A stretch of 64,000 nucleotides of DNA, from the NCBI GenBank assembly GCA_019009955.1, contig CM032228.1, forward strand, positions 68,403,501 through 68,467,500. The letters run 5' to 3'. Position numbers and translations under genes: made by a program. The notes below the pieces were generated by a model, which saw nothing but the letters and a program-made list of their open reading frames with translations, searched no databases and was not told where the DNA came from. The DNA comes from Riptortus pedestris (Eukaryota; Arthropoda; Insecta; Hemiptera; Alydidae). Positions 12,651 through 23,622 of this stretch are shown here, in pieces (the first letter of the stretch is position 1; each line of letters starts with the position of its first letter).

Positions 12651-13668
12651 TATTTCTCATCTCCAAATGGAAATTGAAATCTCAATTGGTCATTGGTCTA
12701 GGACTTGTCTCGGGAGGTATGGTATTAGCGTGATTTTCTAAGGGAAAATGCACTGGAAACTTAATGGCATCTCAGAAACGTATCCCCATTGGTGCGAATA
12801 TTATTAGGCCGATATGGTGCTTATAAAATTGTAAATATTCATAATGCAGTAAGCCCTATAATAATTAATTACGTTTAAGTGCATCATACAACATTAATTT
12901 TCGCTACGCATGCTCATGATCCTTAACAGTTCCTGAGTGAACGGTTTGCATCTCTATAATTGGAGGTTGACCAGATGAATGAATGCCGTCGATGTAATTA
13001 CCACGACTAATTGGTCGGTTCAACGTGATCTGAAATAAATGTGCAGGGAGGTCTCTCCCACTGAGATCATTCTCCAAAGAGGTTCATTCCATCTTGAACA
13101 GATGTACGTATTAGTTTTCATGTAGTAATTCCTCACGCGAGTGGCGTTTGTGGTAAATTATTCAGATTGGGATAACGGGGCTCAGGAAAATTTAAACCAC
13201 CTATAATTGTAACTGAGATCGATTTCTCAAATTTATGTTAAAGGGTTTGACTTGGAATGTTAATATAGAATAGCATTTTTTAAAGGGAATTTTTGTTTGA
13301 CTCCGGGATATTGTTAACTGCGCGTGAAGAAAACTATGCAAAAACAACATTGAAAAGATATTAAAGGATTTGTCATCTTAACAGAAGTTGATAGCTTTAA
13401 AGTTTATTTGCGGCTTTGCTGAGACTGAAATATTTTCAGGGACACTAACAAATTTTCATTATCGATATTAAGGGCCTAGGTGATTTACATATCTGTAACC
13501 ACAACTTATCTATAATTTACAGATGGACTAATTTGTAGTAACTATAATAGAAACGTCCACAACTAGACAGAACAACTGTCCTGAATTTGAAATTTCAAAA
13601 ATAGATACACGAAAGCTAAAAAGAGATAATTCCGTTAAAATTGGAGTACTAAAAACTTTTGTTATTAC
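12651..13668. other. Low-copy block, possibly regulatory
   Basis: Mixed-composition DNA with several homeodomain-type TAATTA cores between about 12850 and 13010 and no repeat signature at 12700-13200. The text at 13300-13330 (TGTTAACTGCGCGTGAAG) recurs at about 14144, so a small dispersed-repeat piece lies there. No gene was recognised. Confidence 0.3.
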
Positions 13669-13700
13669 AATACCTCCTTTAAATTGTACAAGGAAGTATT
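13669..13700. repeat. Hairpin tip of the TTCCTTGTAC repeat
   Basis: AATACCTCCTTTAAATTGTA followed by CAAGGAAGTATT forms an imperfect inverted repeat. It matches the terminal hairpin of the dispersed repeat seen at 12309, 16178 and 29081. Likely a solo end. Confidence 0.4.
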
Positions 13701-13809
13701 AATACATTAAAAAAAAGTCTTCCATTGTGGGAAATCCGTTGAGGTTGAATTCAGTAAGTTGCTTAGGAAACGTTTAAAGGAGAAATTAAGTATAAATTAT
13801 TTCACTGTT

Positions 13810-14165
<356 letters not shown>

Positions 14166-16177
14166 GCAATGGAATTGAAAGAAAAAAAACATGTGCGAAA
14201 ATAATGATGAATTCTTAAGAAATTAAAATAGCATCTGTAGTTAGTCATTTTATTTCTATTTAAGAAGTCAGTAATATGATCAAATTTGACTCTTTAATTT
14301 GCCGACGCAGCTTTTAGCCTACTGTTTGGACACCTGACACATGTTAATAATCAAAGCAATATATACTTGTACATCAATTGTAGCATGCCAAGCAGTTGTA
14401 TTTCAGGGCTTCTAAAGTTTTCCCCACTGTGTACACAGACTTAATTGGTAGAGTGAAACTGAATGGGAAAGGAATTCTCAGGCGTATCTTTGATTTTCTG
14501 TTTTTATAAGTTGTGAGCACCTAAGTATGCATTCCACCTTCGACATTGAAAGGGGTCTCATTTAATAGCCCAGACCCCGTGTACCGCGGCTGTTTATCCA
14601 CTGAAGAATCCTTTTGTTCCTCTTCTACGAGGGCATTGTCATATCAGGACGTTTCATTACGATCTGGAGGAGCATTGAAAATCAGGAGGAATGGGTAAAT
14701 AAAAGGGAAGGCGTTTGCTCCGAAAGGGATCCATTAAAGTATGGTATAAGAGACTAAATAAAACAATAAGAATAAGGCCTGTAAGGAGATGCTGAGGGTT
14801 AGACAAAGCTCTCATTGTTGGAGACAAAAGGAGCTGGGCTCGAACCTCTGAATGAGTAATTCTATATAAACCCTCCCCTCGGGTCTTCTTTCCCCCTCGA
14901 CAACTTGCTCTCTTCATTCCCCTCTCTTCTATCCGCCCTTAATTGCTTCCACTTCTCGGAAATCTCAGCCAAATCCATAAATTACCGCAGTTCTTTTGTG
15001 TCTCTCGAATGATAAACCAAGAGATTCCAATGATATAACTCGACAAGCGCTGCAGTGTTTGCTCCAACTCTGAAACTCCGTTCTGTACAAGGGAGTTTCT
15101 TTAGTCCCTCCATACCTGGCTTATCGAGCAAGGTACTTTGGGAATTTAATTCCCATATGCTCTAAGCGTTTTTAAGAAATAAATTGTGAGGAGCCACAAA
15201 AAGGTGTTTCTGATTATCCTGATTCATCACCCTCAACACCAGCTAAAAATAAATATGAGTACTTTGGCTAACTCTCACGAGTCAACCGCTCTCTAGTTGT
15301 CCAGTAGTGAGAAGCACTGTAAACTCTGGATACGTCAACTGCGGGTAAACCACGTGTAAGCTGAACATTTACAATGATCTCTAGTAGTCTTCCACTAGGT
15401 TAAATTAATAATCTCAATATTTGAAAAGATACTAAAATATTTTGGTAATATTAACAAAATTGTATAGTTTTAAAATTTATTTGTGTCTACATCCTTGATG
15501 ATGTCAAAACTTCGAAGCGTTTGTTCATGTGACCAAATTAAGCCTCAAAATGTTTAGAGGATCCTTTTTTGCCTATAAGTGGCTAATTAGGTAATATCTC
15601 TCGAGTTATTAAATTTGAAATTTCTTTCAGCATCCTAAATCATGTTTCAGCATAAACACATTTCACCACCTACACGATAACTTATTTCCGGAATAAAATT
15701 CTTTACCACTGGATCTTAATGTAATTAAAACACATAGATCAAAACGAGAATAAAACCAGAACAGGTCTGACCGGGATTCACTAGTAGCGGTTTTCATCTT
15801 TTCTTTTATTCTACTTTTGAATTCCTGTACATTTGTACACTATTCAAGTTACAATAGCTTCGTCCTGTTTCAATTAAAGATGAGACAATTGAAAGGTAGT
15901 CTTTAATAAATAGTTCCAAATTCAAATTGCTGTTAGGAAGACTAAATTATCGTTACTATTGAACCAATAGGGTTCGGTAGGAGTTACCCTTATCCAAATA
16001 TTATTCACGCCAAATCTATTCAATTTTCTCAGATTTCGTCTTCTTTTTATTGTCTCGAAACTATACTGGTTATTCTGTATAAACAACTTAAGTTTCTTCT
16101 TTCAAGCTCGACAGTACCTCTAATGTAAATACTGTGCTAATAATAAAGAGGAAACACAGATCATTCACTTTTATTAA
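14166..16177. other. Low-copy DNA with a GC-richer block at about 14480-15380
   Basis: No repeat was recognised. The block at 14520-15120 is GC-richer. It includes TATATAAA (14863-14870) followed by a pyrimidine-rich run, which resembles a TATA promoter but has no gene I can identify downstream. A minus-strand ORF of 86 codons (14657-14917) has no recognisable domain. Confidence 0.4.
14863..14870 (+). promoter_or_regulatory. TATA-like motif, unproven
   Basis: TATATAAA followed by CCCTCCCCTCGGG and a pyrimidine-rich tract lies in a GC-richer island. The arrangement fits a core promoter, but no downstream exon was found, and such motifs are frequent in A/T-rich DNA. Confidence 0.12.
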
Positions 16178-16535
16178 TATCCTTGTACGACGTAAAGGAA
16201 GTGTTGGAATCGCGGACATTTTCGGCTTTCAGGTTTTCGTTTTGACCCTCCCTTAACACATTTCTTCTAGTTTCGGCTTGACGTCTGTACTTATATCCCA
16301 TAACTCAAAAACAGATAGCTTTAGAAAGTTGAAATTTCATATTTTGGATTGCTACCACATGTAGTTGTTCACCTTCCCTTCTCGTCGAAGTCGATTAAGG
16401 GCAAGGGGTAGGGTTAGAGGAAGGCAAAAAGTAAACAAATAAAAAATACAAATTTCTCCTCACATATTGGAGATGCAAAATATTTGTATAGAACAATTTT
16501 TATTTAACATAAAAAATTTAAGTTTTAAACTATGT
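16178..16535 (+). repeat. Dispersed repeat, TTCCTTGTAC family, copy 2
   Basis: Begins TATCCTTGTACGACGTAAAG-GAAG, then TTCAGGTTTTCGTTTTGACC, TTTCGGCTTGACGTCTGTAC, CATAACTCAAAAACAG and CACCTTCCCTTCTCGTCG. This is the same order as the copies at 12309 and 29081. It continues to about 16535 through AAATTTCTCCTCAC-type sequence also present in the 29081 copy. No coding capacity. Confidence 0.65.
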
Positions 16536-17310
16536 CCTAAAAAATGTTTTGGTCCGATGGATTTGAACGGAGATGCCGTAAATCACTTTTAAGTGAAATA
16601 TTTTAATTGAAATGCAACCAAACATTTTGTTTATTTAATTTAATTGGAGAAGTAGAAGGAAGACATGTGGTGCTCACATAAGAATTTTATACTCCATTGT
16701 AGCTGCATTTTCACTTTAATTTACAAATTTTTTTCCTTGTTTCTTATTTTTGTAAATATTTCTAGTTAAAGTTCAGTCTTTGTAATAACTTCCTGCAATT
16801 TCCACGCAACCAACAGTAACCTCCTTTTTTTTTACAGTGGGGAAGATTGAAGAAAAGAGACGAAGCAGTCCGTGGAAGAAACATTGCTCTGTTTGCATTA
16901 TTTGAATCTACTAGCGGGATGGTGCCCAGTGCTCTCAATAAGTAATGCAATGAGTTACAGCGCATCTATGTATTCCTTCCGGCAGATAATTATAGTTTTA
17001 CCTTGAAAGGCGCATTATACAATAGACTAATATAATCATGCATTATAAGTGTAGATTATATAGTTTCAAAACGAAGGACAGGATGACCTTTTTTATGAAC
17101 CACTCACTCACATGGCTATTATTCATATCATGCTTATATTAATTTGTTAAGAATATTAATTAACATAGTCGAAAAAGAGTGTTTCCTGCTCTAAAAACAC
17201 TAGTGAAAATTTGAATTACTTCTGAATTTAGCTCTAACGGCATTGTTTTAATATTGTTTGTTTTGTTAAAATCTTGGTGGGTATTTTATGAAAATATCGA
17301 TTTGTAAATA
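16536..17310. other. Low-copy A+T-rich DNA
   Basis: No gene or repeat recognised. The 67-codon minus-strand ORF at 16762-16965 has no recognisable features. Confidence 0.5.
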
Positions 17311-17915
17311 TACTCAACCGCAAAAAAAACCGGACACTTAGATTTAGTCTTATAATTTTTTTAAATACCTAATATATATGTATATTGATCTTTTTAATTA
17401 AAATAATTGGTTAATCTATAGGTTATTTAAACAAAATCTGCCAAAAGTGAATAATTTTTATGGATTATTTACAAAAAAATACAAAATAAAAAAAAGATAA
17501 ATTAACACATTAAAAAAAATTATTATTCATTTTTATTACAGTGAATGGTAGACTTCGCTACCCCTAGCGTTTCGGCAATGTAACGTAAGCTCCGGCCTTC
17601 CAGATTGAAAGACCCATTATTCTGGACAGAAATAAAAATAAAACATTAATTAAAGAAATGCTTGGTTAATAATTAAAGATGTTTAAATGTGCGAAAAACT
17701 ACTTACAGTTTAGAATAGATCAACTTCATGACAAATAAATCTAATCTGAGTTTTATCTAATTGTTTACTAATCCTGAAGGGATTAGTTCAATGGACTTAG
17801 ACTCTTCATTCTCTGTAATAACTAGAATACCCACATAAAGAAACACATTGCTGAAAATTAGCTTTTAATACGACAAATATGAAGTGTACGGTTTTTTTTT
17901 TTGCGATCGAGTGTA
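17311..17915 (-). mobile_element. Decayed Tc1/mariner-type DNA transposon
   Basis: Terminal inverted repeats: TACTCAACCGCAAAAAAAAC at the left, and at the right (reverse complement) TACACTCGATCGCAAAAAAA followed by ACCGTACACTTC; the left end likewise continues CCGGACACTT. Ends fall at TA, the Tc1/mariner target. The interior is A/T-rich but keeps a recognisable helix-turn-helix coding remnant on the minus strand (17523-17621). At about 600 bp it is far shorter than an autonomous element, so it is deleted or non-autonomous. Confidence 0.75.
17523..17621 (-). pseudogene. Tc1/mariner transposase N-terminal HTH remnant
   Basis: The minus-strand frame reads NNGSFNLEGRSLRYIAETLG and then VAKSTIHCN before a stop. 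The segment GRSLRYIAETLGVAKSTIH closely follows the pattern of the paired-type helix-turn-helix at the N-terminus of Tc1/mariner transposases (an EGxSxxEIAxxLGxSxSTV-like pattern), which binds the terminal repeats. It lies inside the TIR-bounded element. The rest of the DNA-binding region and the DDE/D catalytic domain are missing. Splice-like signals flank it on the minus strand (TTTCTGTCCAG just upstream at 17622-17632; GTAAGT at 17701-17706), so the ancestral gene may have had an intron. Non-functional. Confidence 0.65.
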
Positions 17916-18310
17916 TTATGATTAATAAAGGCAGTTATCTATTTGTTTATTGAAACAATCAGCAATATTTGGAAGGTTAAAACAGACTCCATTATTAAGT
18001 TAACTAAAACATATCAATACATAAATACTCCTAAAACTTTTGTAGTGTTAAAAAAAAAGCTACAAGGAAACATTTGTACATGAGAAAAATTTTGACTCAA
18101 CGAATTTGAAGCGAAATAGGCCTGTGATGGGTGGTCGAGTGATAAGCTTGCTTGTCGATTGCATTACAGATGGGAGATCAGTAGGTAGCGAATGATTGCC
18201 TCACTAGGCTGAGTGGGAGTAGATGGATGCCAGGTTTTCCCAAACCTCACAGCTGAATAGTTAAAGGTTCGTGTGCTTTTTCCAGAGCTACAGTGTGGCA
18301 CTACGACATA

Positions 18311-18460
18311 GAACGTTAACATGTGGCAATGGTAAATGAAATTATATTTTATAAAAGTGTAATGAATTTTGGTATTTCCTGTTCCGTTTATTTAGTTCAA
18401 GTCAGAGTCACTGGTTTTGCTTGACAATTATTTTTAGCGCTACTAGTGAGTAATATTGAA
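18311..18460 (+). repeat. Dispersed repeat family C, copy 2
   Basis: GAACGTTAACATGTGGCAAT opens the match with 13915. AAATTATATTTTATAAAA, TTTCCTGTTCCGTTT, CACTGGTTTTGCTTG and GCTACTAGTGAGTAAT follow in the same order. This copy lacks the neighbouring microsatellite, so that tract is not part of the family. Confidence 0.5.
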
Positions 18461-19041
18461 AGAGACTGATTCAATAAAAAAAAAAAAAATTCTTAACAAA
18501 ATATTCTGAATCTTAAATACTTACTTAATTTTGGCAAAAATCAGAAAATGATCCCACGTTTATTTATTATTATTATAAAGCCTCTATTCACGATGCCCAT
18601 AATCAGTAGTAGTTACAATGGAATCAAATTGAACCAACGTTTTAAGGCATTATGAAAAAAACAACAAAAGAATCAGATGACTCGAAAGAAAGTAGATTTA
18701 GGGAAATCCTGTTTTTGTTGACAACCACAAAAGGTTGGTCCAGTCCCCCTCCCTAAAGTGGTCATATTATGTTTGGAAGTCGGCCTGACCCCTTCCTACC
18801 CTTGAACGTGGTTAATCGTGAGTGTGAGACTGGCGGGCATTTGTGGAGCCGTTTAATGGTCGGAATACAAGATGACGAAGGAGAGGGTACTAGCAAAGGG
18901 GTTGTCCTAGGACCTGCCGAACTGTGGGGAAACATTGGACCAGTTGCTAGTGCAGTATTTGCCACACCGATTCACCACTTGTTCTCTCTAATGAGATGCC
19001 AGGGATGCCCCAACACCCTAGGAACTTTTCACATAGCTTTT
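18461..19041. other. Low-copy DNA with a GC-richer end
   Basis: 18740-19030 is GC-richer and carries an unassigned 101-codon plus-strand ORF (18769-19074) whose last codons lie inside the adjacent HINE copy. That argues against a conserved gene. No domain was recognised. Confidence 0.4.
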
Positions 19042-19619
19042 AGCAGATTTCCCTCAAGGGAAATCAGCAATTGAGGTCGTACTCAGGATGCGATTTTCGA
19101 AACCTTTCCTACACAGGAGATGACGAAAAACGAAAATGAGCTCCGTTAAAAATTTTGTATGTATATATATATATATTTGTCTGTTAACGCTCTAGCGGTC
19201 GCAATTTTTGTTTGATCGTTACCAAACTCTATATTTACCCGTTTTATGTAAAAAGACAGATCGAGTTGGTTAATGGCTGAAATAGGACCAGCGGGAGGGG
19301 GGGGGCGTTTAGAGGGGAGGATTTTCGAAAATTCAGAATATCTCCGTTACTATACGTCGGATCGAAAAATTGTATACAATTAATCTTATTGCAAATTAAA
19401 TTTACTATAAATATTGTTATTTACATTTATTCTCTATCTTGAATATTAATCGAGATATTTGCATTTATATCAAATGTGGGCGGATAACGGACGAGAGTGG
19501 GTTTCAAGCCAAAAGCTAGTTCGGCCGTTTCCTTAACTGTCCGGCTCTCGTGAAATTTCTCTATTGTAAAACTTCAAGTGGGAAATCTGCTTAGTTTACG
19601 CAGCCCCTGCGTGACGGAC
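19042..19619 (+). mobile_element. HINE-like element, complete reference copy
   Basis: Clean copy with all parts. AGCAGATTTCCC after TTTT; TGACGAAAAACGAAAATGAG block A; short TA tract (about 19158-19176); TCTGTTAACGCTCTAGCGGT; G-run core (19292-19318); TCTCCGTTACTATACGTCGG; TTGAATATTAATCGAGATATTT; GTGGGAAATCTGCTTAG inverted end repeat; hairpin ACGCAGCCCCTGCGT; GACGGAC; then TTTTTATTTT. No ORF of note: the family is non-autonomous. Confidence 0.85.
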
Positions 19620-19629
19620 TTTTTATTTT

Positions 19630-19811
19630 AGCCCGTTTTTCCTTAAGGAACCCTTCTCCTCTTCAAATGTACATCGATCCTACCCAGGAAACGGGGAATA
19701 TGAGGTCAATATATATATATTATATACTTGCTTGTTACCGCTCTAGCGTTCATTAACGACTGAAATCGAATTGGGAGGAGGGTGGCTTTAGAGTGGGGAA
19801 GAAATGAAACG
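19630..19811 (+). mobile_element. HINE-like left-end fragment in tandem
   Basis: Ten bases after the previous copy ends, AGCCCGTTTTTCCTTAAGGA begins another left end. It runs through CATCGATCCTACCCAGGA, a TA tract, GTTACCGCTCTAGCG and a G-rich core, then stops at GAAACGAAGTCC, where an opposite-strand right end begins. Head-to-tail placement with the upstream copy. Confidence 0.65.
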
Positions 19812-20360
19812 AAGTCCGTCGCGCAGTGTCTGCATAAACTAAGCAGATTTCTCACAGTTATAGCAGACCTCACCTCATCACATATTCTCTAAAAAAACTG
19901 ATGAATAGAAGATAGGGGGGATTGGGTTACTCAAGGCTGATATCAAGGGAGTAAAAAATGCTTAGAGTTGTAGAGTAACATTAGTTCAACAAGATTGGCG
20001 CTATAAAATGTTAAGTTCCTACTCATATTAACGGGCATATTTTTAATTTTCGAATCCCCCTCCTTAAGTCTTTGAATTTTGAGCTTTCAGTTTTCCCTAC
20101 TTTTAGTCGCTGCAATTCAATAAGAAACGAATACAACACGAAACGTCTCATTCCAATCTTAAATATCTAATATGGTTTCCAAACATCTTTACTAGATGCA
20201 TGTAAATACGTTGTGTTGTGACGTATGAAGTAATGTTTATATTATTTCAAGACTCGAAAATGTTTAATTTATCTATTGTTTACTCAATGTTTAACCATTT
20301 TTTCATACTACACTAAAGATCATATTCGTAATGGTTAAAATCGGACCAGGAATATATTAT
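19812..20360 (-). mobile_element. HINE-like degraded copy, minus strand
   Basis: Starts with a clear right end (AAGTCCGTCGCGCAGTGTCT, AACTAAGCAGATTTCTCAC), then CACCTCATCACATATTCTCT, a variant also seen at 25141 and 51743. Further in, similarity becomes patchy (AAATACGTTGTGTTGTGACG near 20205; TTAAAATCGGACCAGG near 20337). The inner boundary is uncertain. Confidence 0.45.
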
Positions 20361-21937
20361 TTCCTAACTCAAATATTAAACAAGGTAGTCGTACTTCTTT
20401 GTTTTAAGTCTTTAAATTCAAATTCTACTAATCGGACTTTTATTTCGAAATTGAGAATCTATGGTGAGATGAGATTGGTAATGAGTCATGCCATCATGAT
20501 AGAAATTTACTATAAGTTTATTTATTTAGTTAGCTCCCCGGCGACAGCCTTTTTCTTGTTTCCAATTGGTTGAATATTTCATATTATATTTTGCTTCACA
20601 AGACTACAAAGACGATTAATCTTCGGTTGCTTGGGGTAAAAAAACTAAGTGGTTACTAATACCTAACTCCTTTAAATGGAAAAGAAAACACATAGTTACA
20701 ACATCAAACCAGTAGTTGCCCATGGCAATGAAGTGGCCGCAAAATGAATAAACTGTTATTTTACAGAAAGTTGGTTTATGACTCCAGTCAAAAATTTTGC
20801 AATTTTCACATGTTTGAAATATATAATTTTCTCTTAATTTTTAAATATATTTTTTTGTTGGTTATTTTGCTTTGTGAATTGCCAATAAATTACACACAAT
20901 CAAGGATAACATTATTCACTCGAGTATTAGATACATAAACAACGCACTCAAGTTCTCATTGGAGTTAAACTTTCCTTTTAAGAAGAAGCACTTATCTAGT
21001 TAATGTATGAATGTTGCTCATTTGTTAGTAAGATTGTCGACATGAGCTAAGTTGTATTATTAAAAAGTTCTTGCACCTTAATCATATAACGATTGCAAAT
21101 AATTATTGACAAAAAACAGCGTTACATTCCTTATTCTTATAACCATAGATTTCCTCAAGAGATCTTAATATTTTACCAATAACCTTCATTAGCAATTAAA
21201 ATTAAAATAATTGGTAAAATAATACAACTTAATGAACTACTCAACTGCCTTATGAAATAGAAAACTACGTATTCCTGGGGTTTTCTTTTCTTATTGTAAA
21301 TATGGGTTGGTTTCCTGAAAAGCGTTAATGTGTCTATTATGCGAGTAGAGCGCGCGTGGCACGATTAAGCGTGCATAAAACCATGAAATTGGTTTCATCC
21401 TATAAGGAAAAAAAGTCCATTTTACATTGCCACACACAGCCTTTGAAATCTAAAACAGAAATCAGTGGCTATGTAGATTTCCCCCACAAACTTAATAACA
21501 AAATAAAAAACGGTATTAAACATTCCCCGTACCCTCTAATTTTAGAATTATTGAAGAAGGACTTATTTCTGATAATTAATAATAACAACGTAATGTCAAG
21601 CGCAATTCGAAATGCAGATGATCCGCTGGAATTACACTCAGACTGTTTGAACGTGCCGCATTTTTAAGTATTTTTTAGGATCCGTAGATAATTATAAAAA
21701 GATTTGGAAATTAGCTTTACGAGGACTACATCAATAGGTGATTTTACAAGAGCCATTTAATGTCTCCCGAAAACAAATTTCTTCTCAGTTGATTTTTCTT
21801 ATTATTAATCTTAAATTTATATATGTTGAAAAACCGTTATATCCCAAAGTTTAGGGTAGTTTCATAGATAACCACTACATCATTCAAGTGTTAATGACCA
21901 CTATATTATTCAAATGTTCATAAGTCAACTGGAAATA
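20361..21937. other. Low-copy A+T-rich DNA with small orphan ORFs
   Basis: Contains plus-strand ORFs of 64 codons (20744) and 103 codons (21356-21667). The latter is Lys/Asn/Leu-rich and unrecognised. No RNA or mobile element was seen. Most likely non-coding. Confidence 0.45.
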
Positions 21938-22149
21938 GCTCAGGTTAGCCATGTGAGTTAAAGCTTTGACCTTAATCTCACATGGTAAACCTAATGTGGC
22001 GTGTTCGAAACCCGCCTGGGTATTAGGAATTTATTTAGTGACAGATTTCATTAAATAGAATCCTTAGTCCCACTCCGGCTAGAAAAGGATGGTATCCTGT
22101 AGATAACATGGTCTTAGTTGCAAAAAGTGGACGTTGATAAATAATTTAA
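21938..22149 (+). mobile_element. SINE family A, full length with target-site duplication
   Basis: GCTCAGGTTAGCCATGTGAG head with A-box-like text, B box (GTGTTCGAAACCCGCC), then TTTATTTAGTGACAG, GGCTAGAAAAGGATGG and a TGATAAATAATTT tail. Flanked by TAAGTCAACTGGAAATA (21921-21937) and TAAGTCAACTGGGACATA (22152-22169), a clear target-site duplication of about 17 bp. The A and B boxes imply transcription by RNA polymerase III. Confidence 0.85.
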
Positions 22150-22169
22150 TTTAAGTCAACTGGGACATA

Positions 22170-23145
22170 AATATACGTATTTAAATTATTATTTTTAATA
22201 TTCAGCAGCATGAATAGGAAAAGATACCATGGCCCCAGGTAGACCATACCTGTGCTGACTCAGGTAATGTATTCCTTATAAGCAAGGATGGGAAATGCAC
22301 TAAATGGAAGGTAACAACCCGCAGGAATATATAAATACGTTAGCATTTTGCAATACATACTGCTTGAGAAGAGTTATTCAATATGAGCCCCTTTTTGAAA
22401 GCACTGACACAGAATAACTTTTTCGGTAATTAATCTTGACATCCAGTCGGATGGGGCCAGGCCTGTCAGGTTGAAGGGAGGTCCAACCCTTTTTTTACGA
22501 ATCCGTTACTCTTGCTTAGTGTAAACGTATGCCCTTCCTACATATTCATGCAAAGTACTTCTCACACACGGACATACGCACACTCACACACGAAGGCTTT
22601 TATCAAGAAGATAGTCGGATAATAGGAAGATGGGAGGGCGAAGAGCTAAACCGCAAGGGAGGAGCCAGGTGTGGGCTCAAAAGGGTGGACCCAGAACTGG
22701 TTTACGAAATCTGGGGAGTAAGAATTGAGAGGGGAGGGCGATTCTTATAAAGCGGGAGAGAGAGAGATGTAGAAAGAAGATTATATGAAAAGGAGGGTTG
22801 TGAAAATCGGGTGGGGTTAAAAAAGGACAGAAGGACTGTTGTATATGAGAAGGTCAGGTTTAAGAAGAAGAAAAAAATTGAGAAGAACCTAAAACAGAGT
22901 CAGACCGGTTTCGGGCCAGTAATTTGTCAACATATTCTAAATGGGGTTTTAGAAGTACACAGCTTTCTTTATATTTTGTTCATTTGGCAATGTTTGCATT
23001 GTTGACCGCATTCTTCAGTCAATACCCCAAAAACAATTTCTGCCCGTTTTACTTTGATAATTTCCCATTCTTGGGAATAACCATATTCATGGAGATAATA
23101 CACAAAATTGTCTACAAGATCTCCATTCTTAAGAGCACACATTTA
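22170..23145. other. Low-copy DNA, purine-biased at 22610-22890
   Basis: The plus strand at 22610-22890 is strongly G/A-rich with a short (GA) run (about 22756-22767). Short ORFs here are composition artefacts. No recognised gene or repeat. Confidence 0.45.
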
Positions 23146-23622
23146 AAAGATTACCCTTGAGGGAAATCAGCTATTGAGGTTGAAGTCATGCCGTGAATTT
23201 CAAAAGATTTCCTCAAATGCCGATCGATCCTACAAAAGAGATGACGAAAATTGTTCAAAACAATATATATTTGTCTGTTAACGCCCTGGTGAAGCTTAAA
23301 TACCAAATACATTTCTCATTAAACTTTTACATTGTGAGATAAAAACAAATACTTTGTTTGATGACGCCAACAAATAATATTTTACATCTTTATTCTAAAA
23401 TATTTATTTGATCTATAGCATAATCGATATTTAACCGTTTAATTCAGCAGTAAAGTTCATAGTCATTAATTGGTGAAATCGGACAAGATCTAAGGGGTTT
23501 AGAGGGGGTGGATTGAAAGATTCAAAATATCTCAGTTTTTATGAGTCGTATCAAAAATATAGAAGCAATCTTGTTGAACTATTGTTGCTCTACTTAGATA
23601 ACTCAGCCTCTGGATGATGGAC
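23146..23622 (+). mobile_element. HINE-like element, rearranged interior
   Basis: Left end decayed (AAAGATTACCCTTGAGGGAA-ATC), block A, a very short TA tract, TTTGTCTGTTAACGCCC. It then jumps directly to a 3'-module piece (GAAGCTTAAATACCAAATAC), followed by a further block B core (GGGGTTTAGAGGGGGTGG) and a weak right end (ATGATGGAC before a T-run). A mosaic or internally deleted copy; the terminal hairpin is lost. Confidence 0.6.

Noticed and set aside
14863..14870. Confident promoter call on the TATATAAA motif
   Set aside because: Such octamers are common in this A/T-rich DNA and no exon is evident downstream. Kept only as a very low-confidence note.
18121..18260. Possible tRNA-like segment (GGTGGTCGAGTGATAAGC)
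   Set aside because: A partial A-box resemblance only; no B box at the right distance and no second copy seen.
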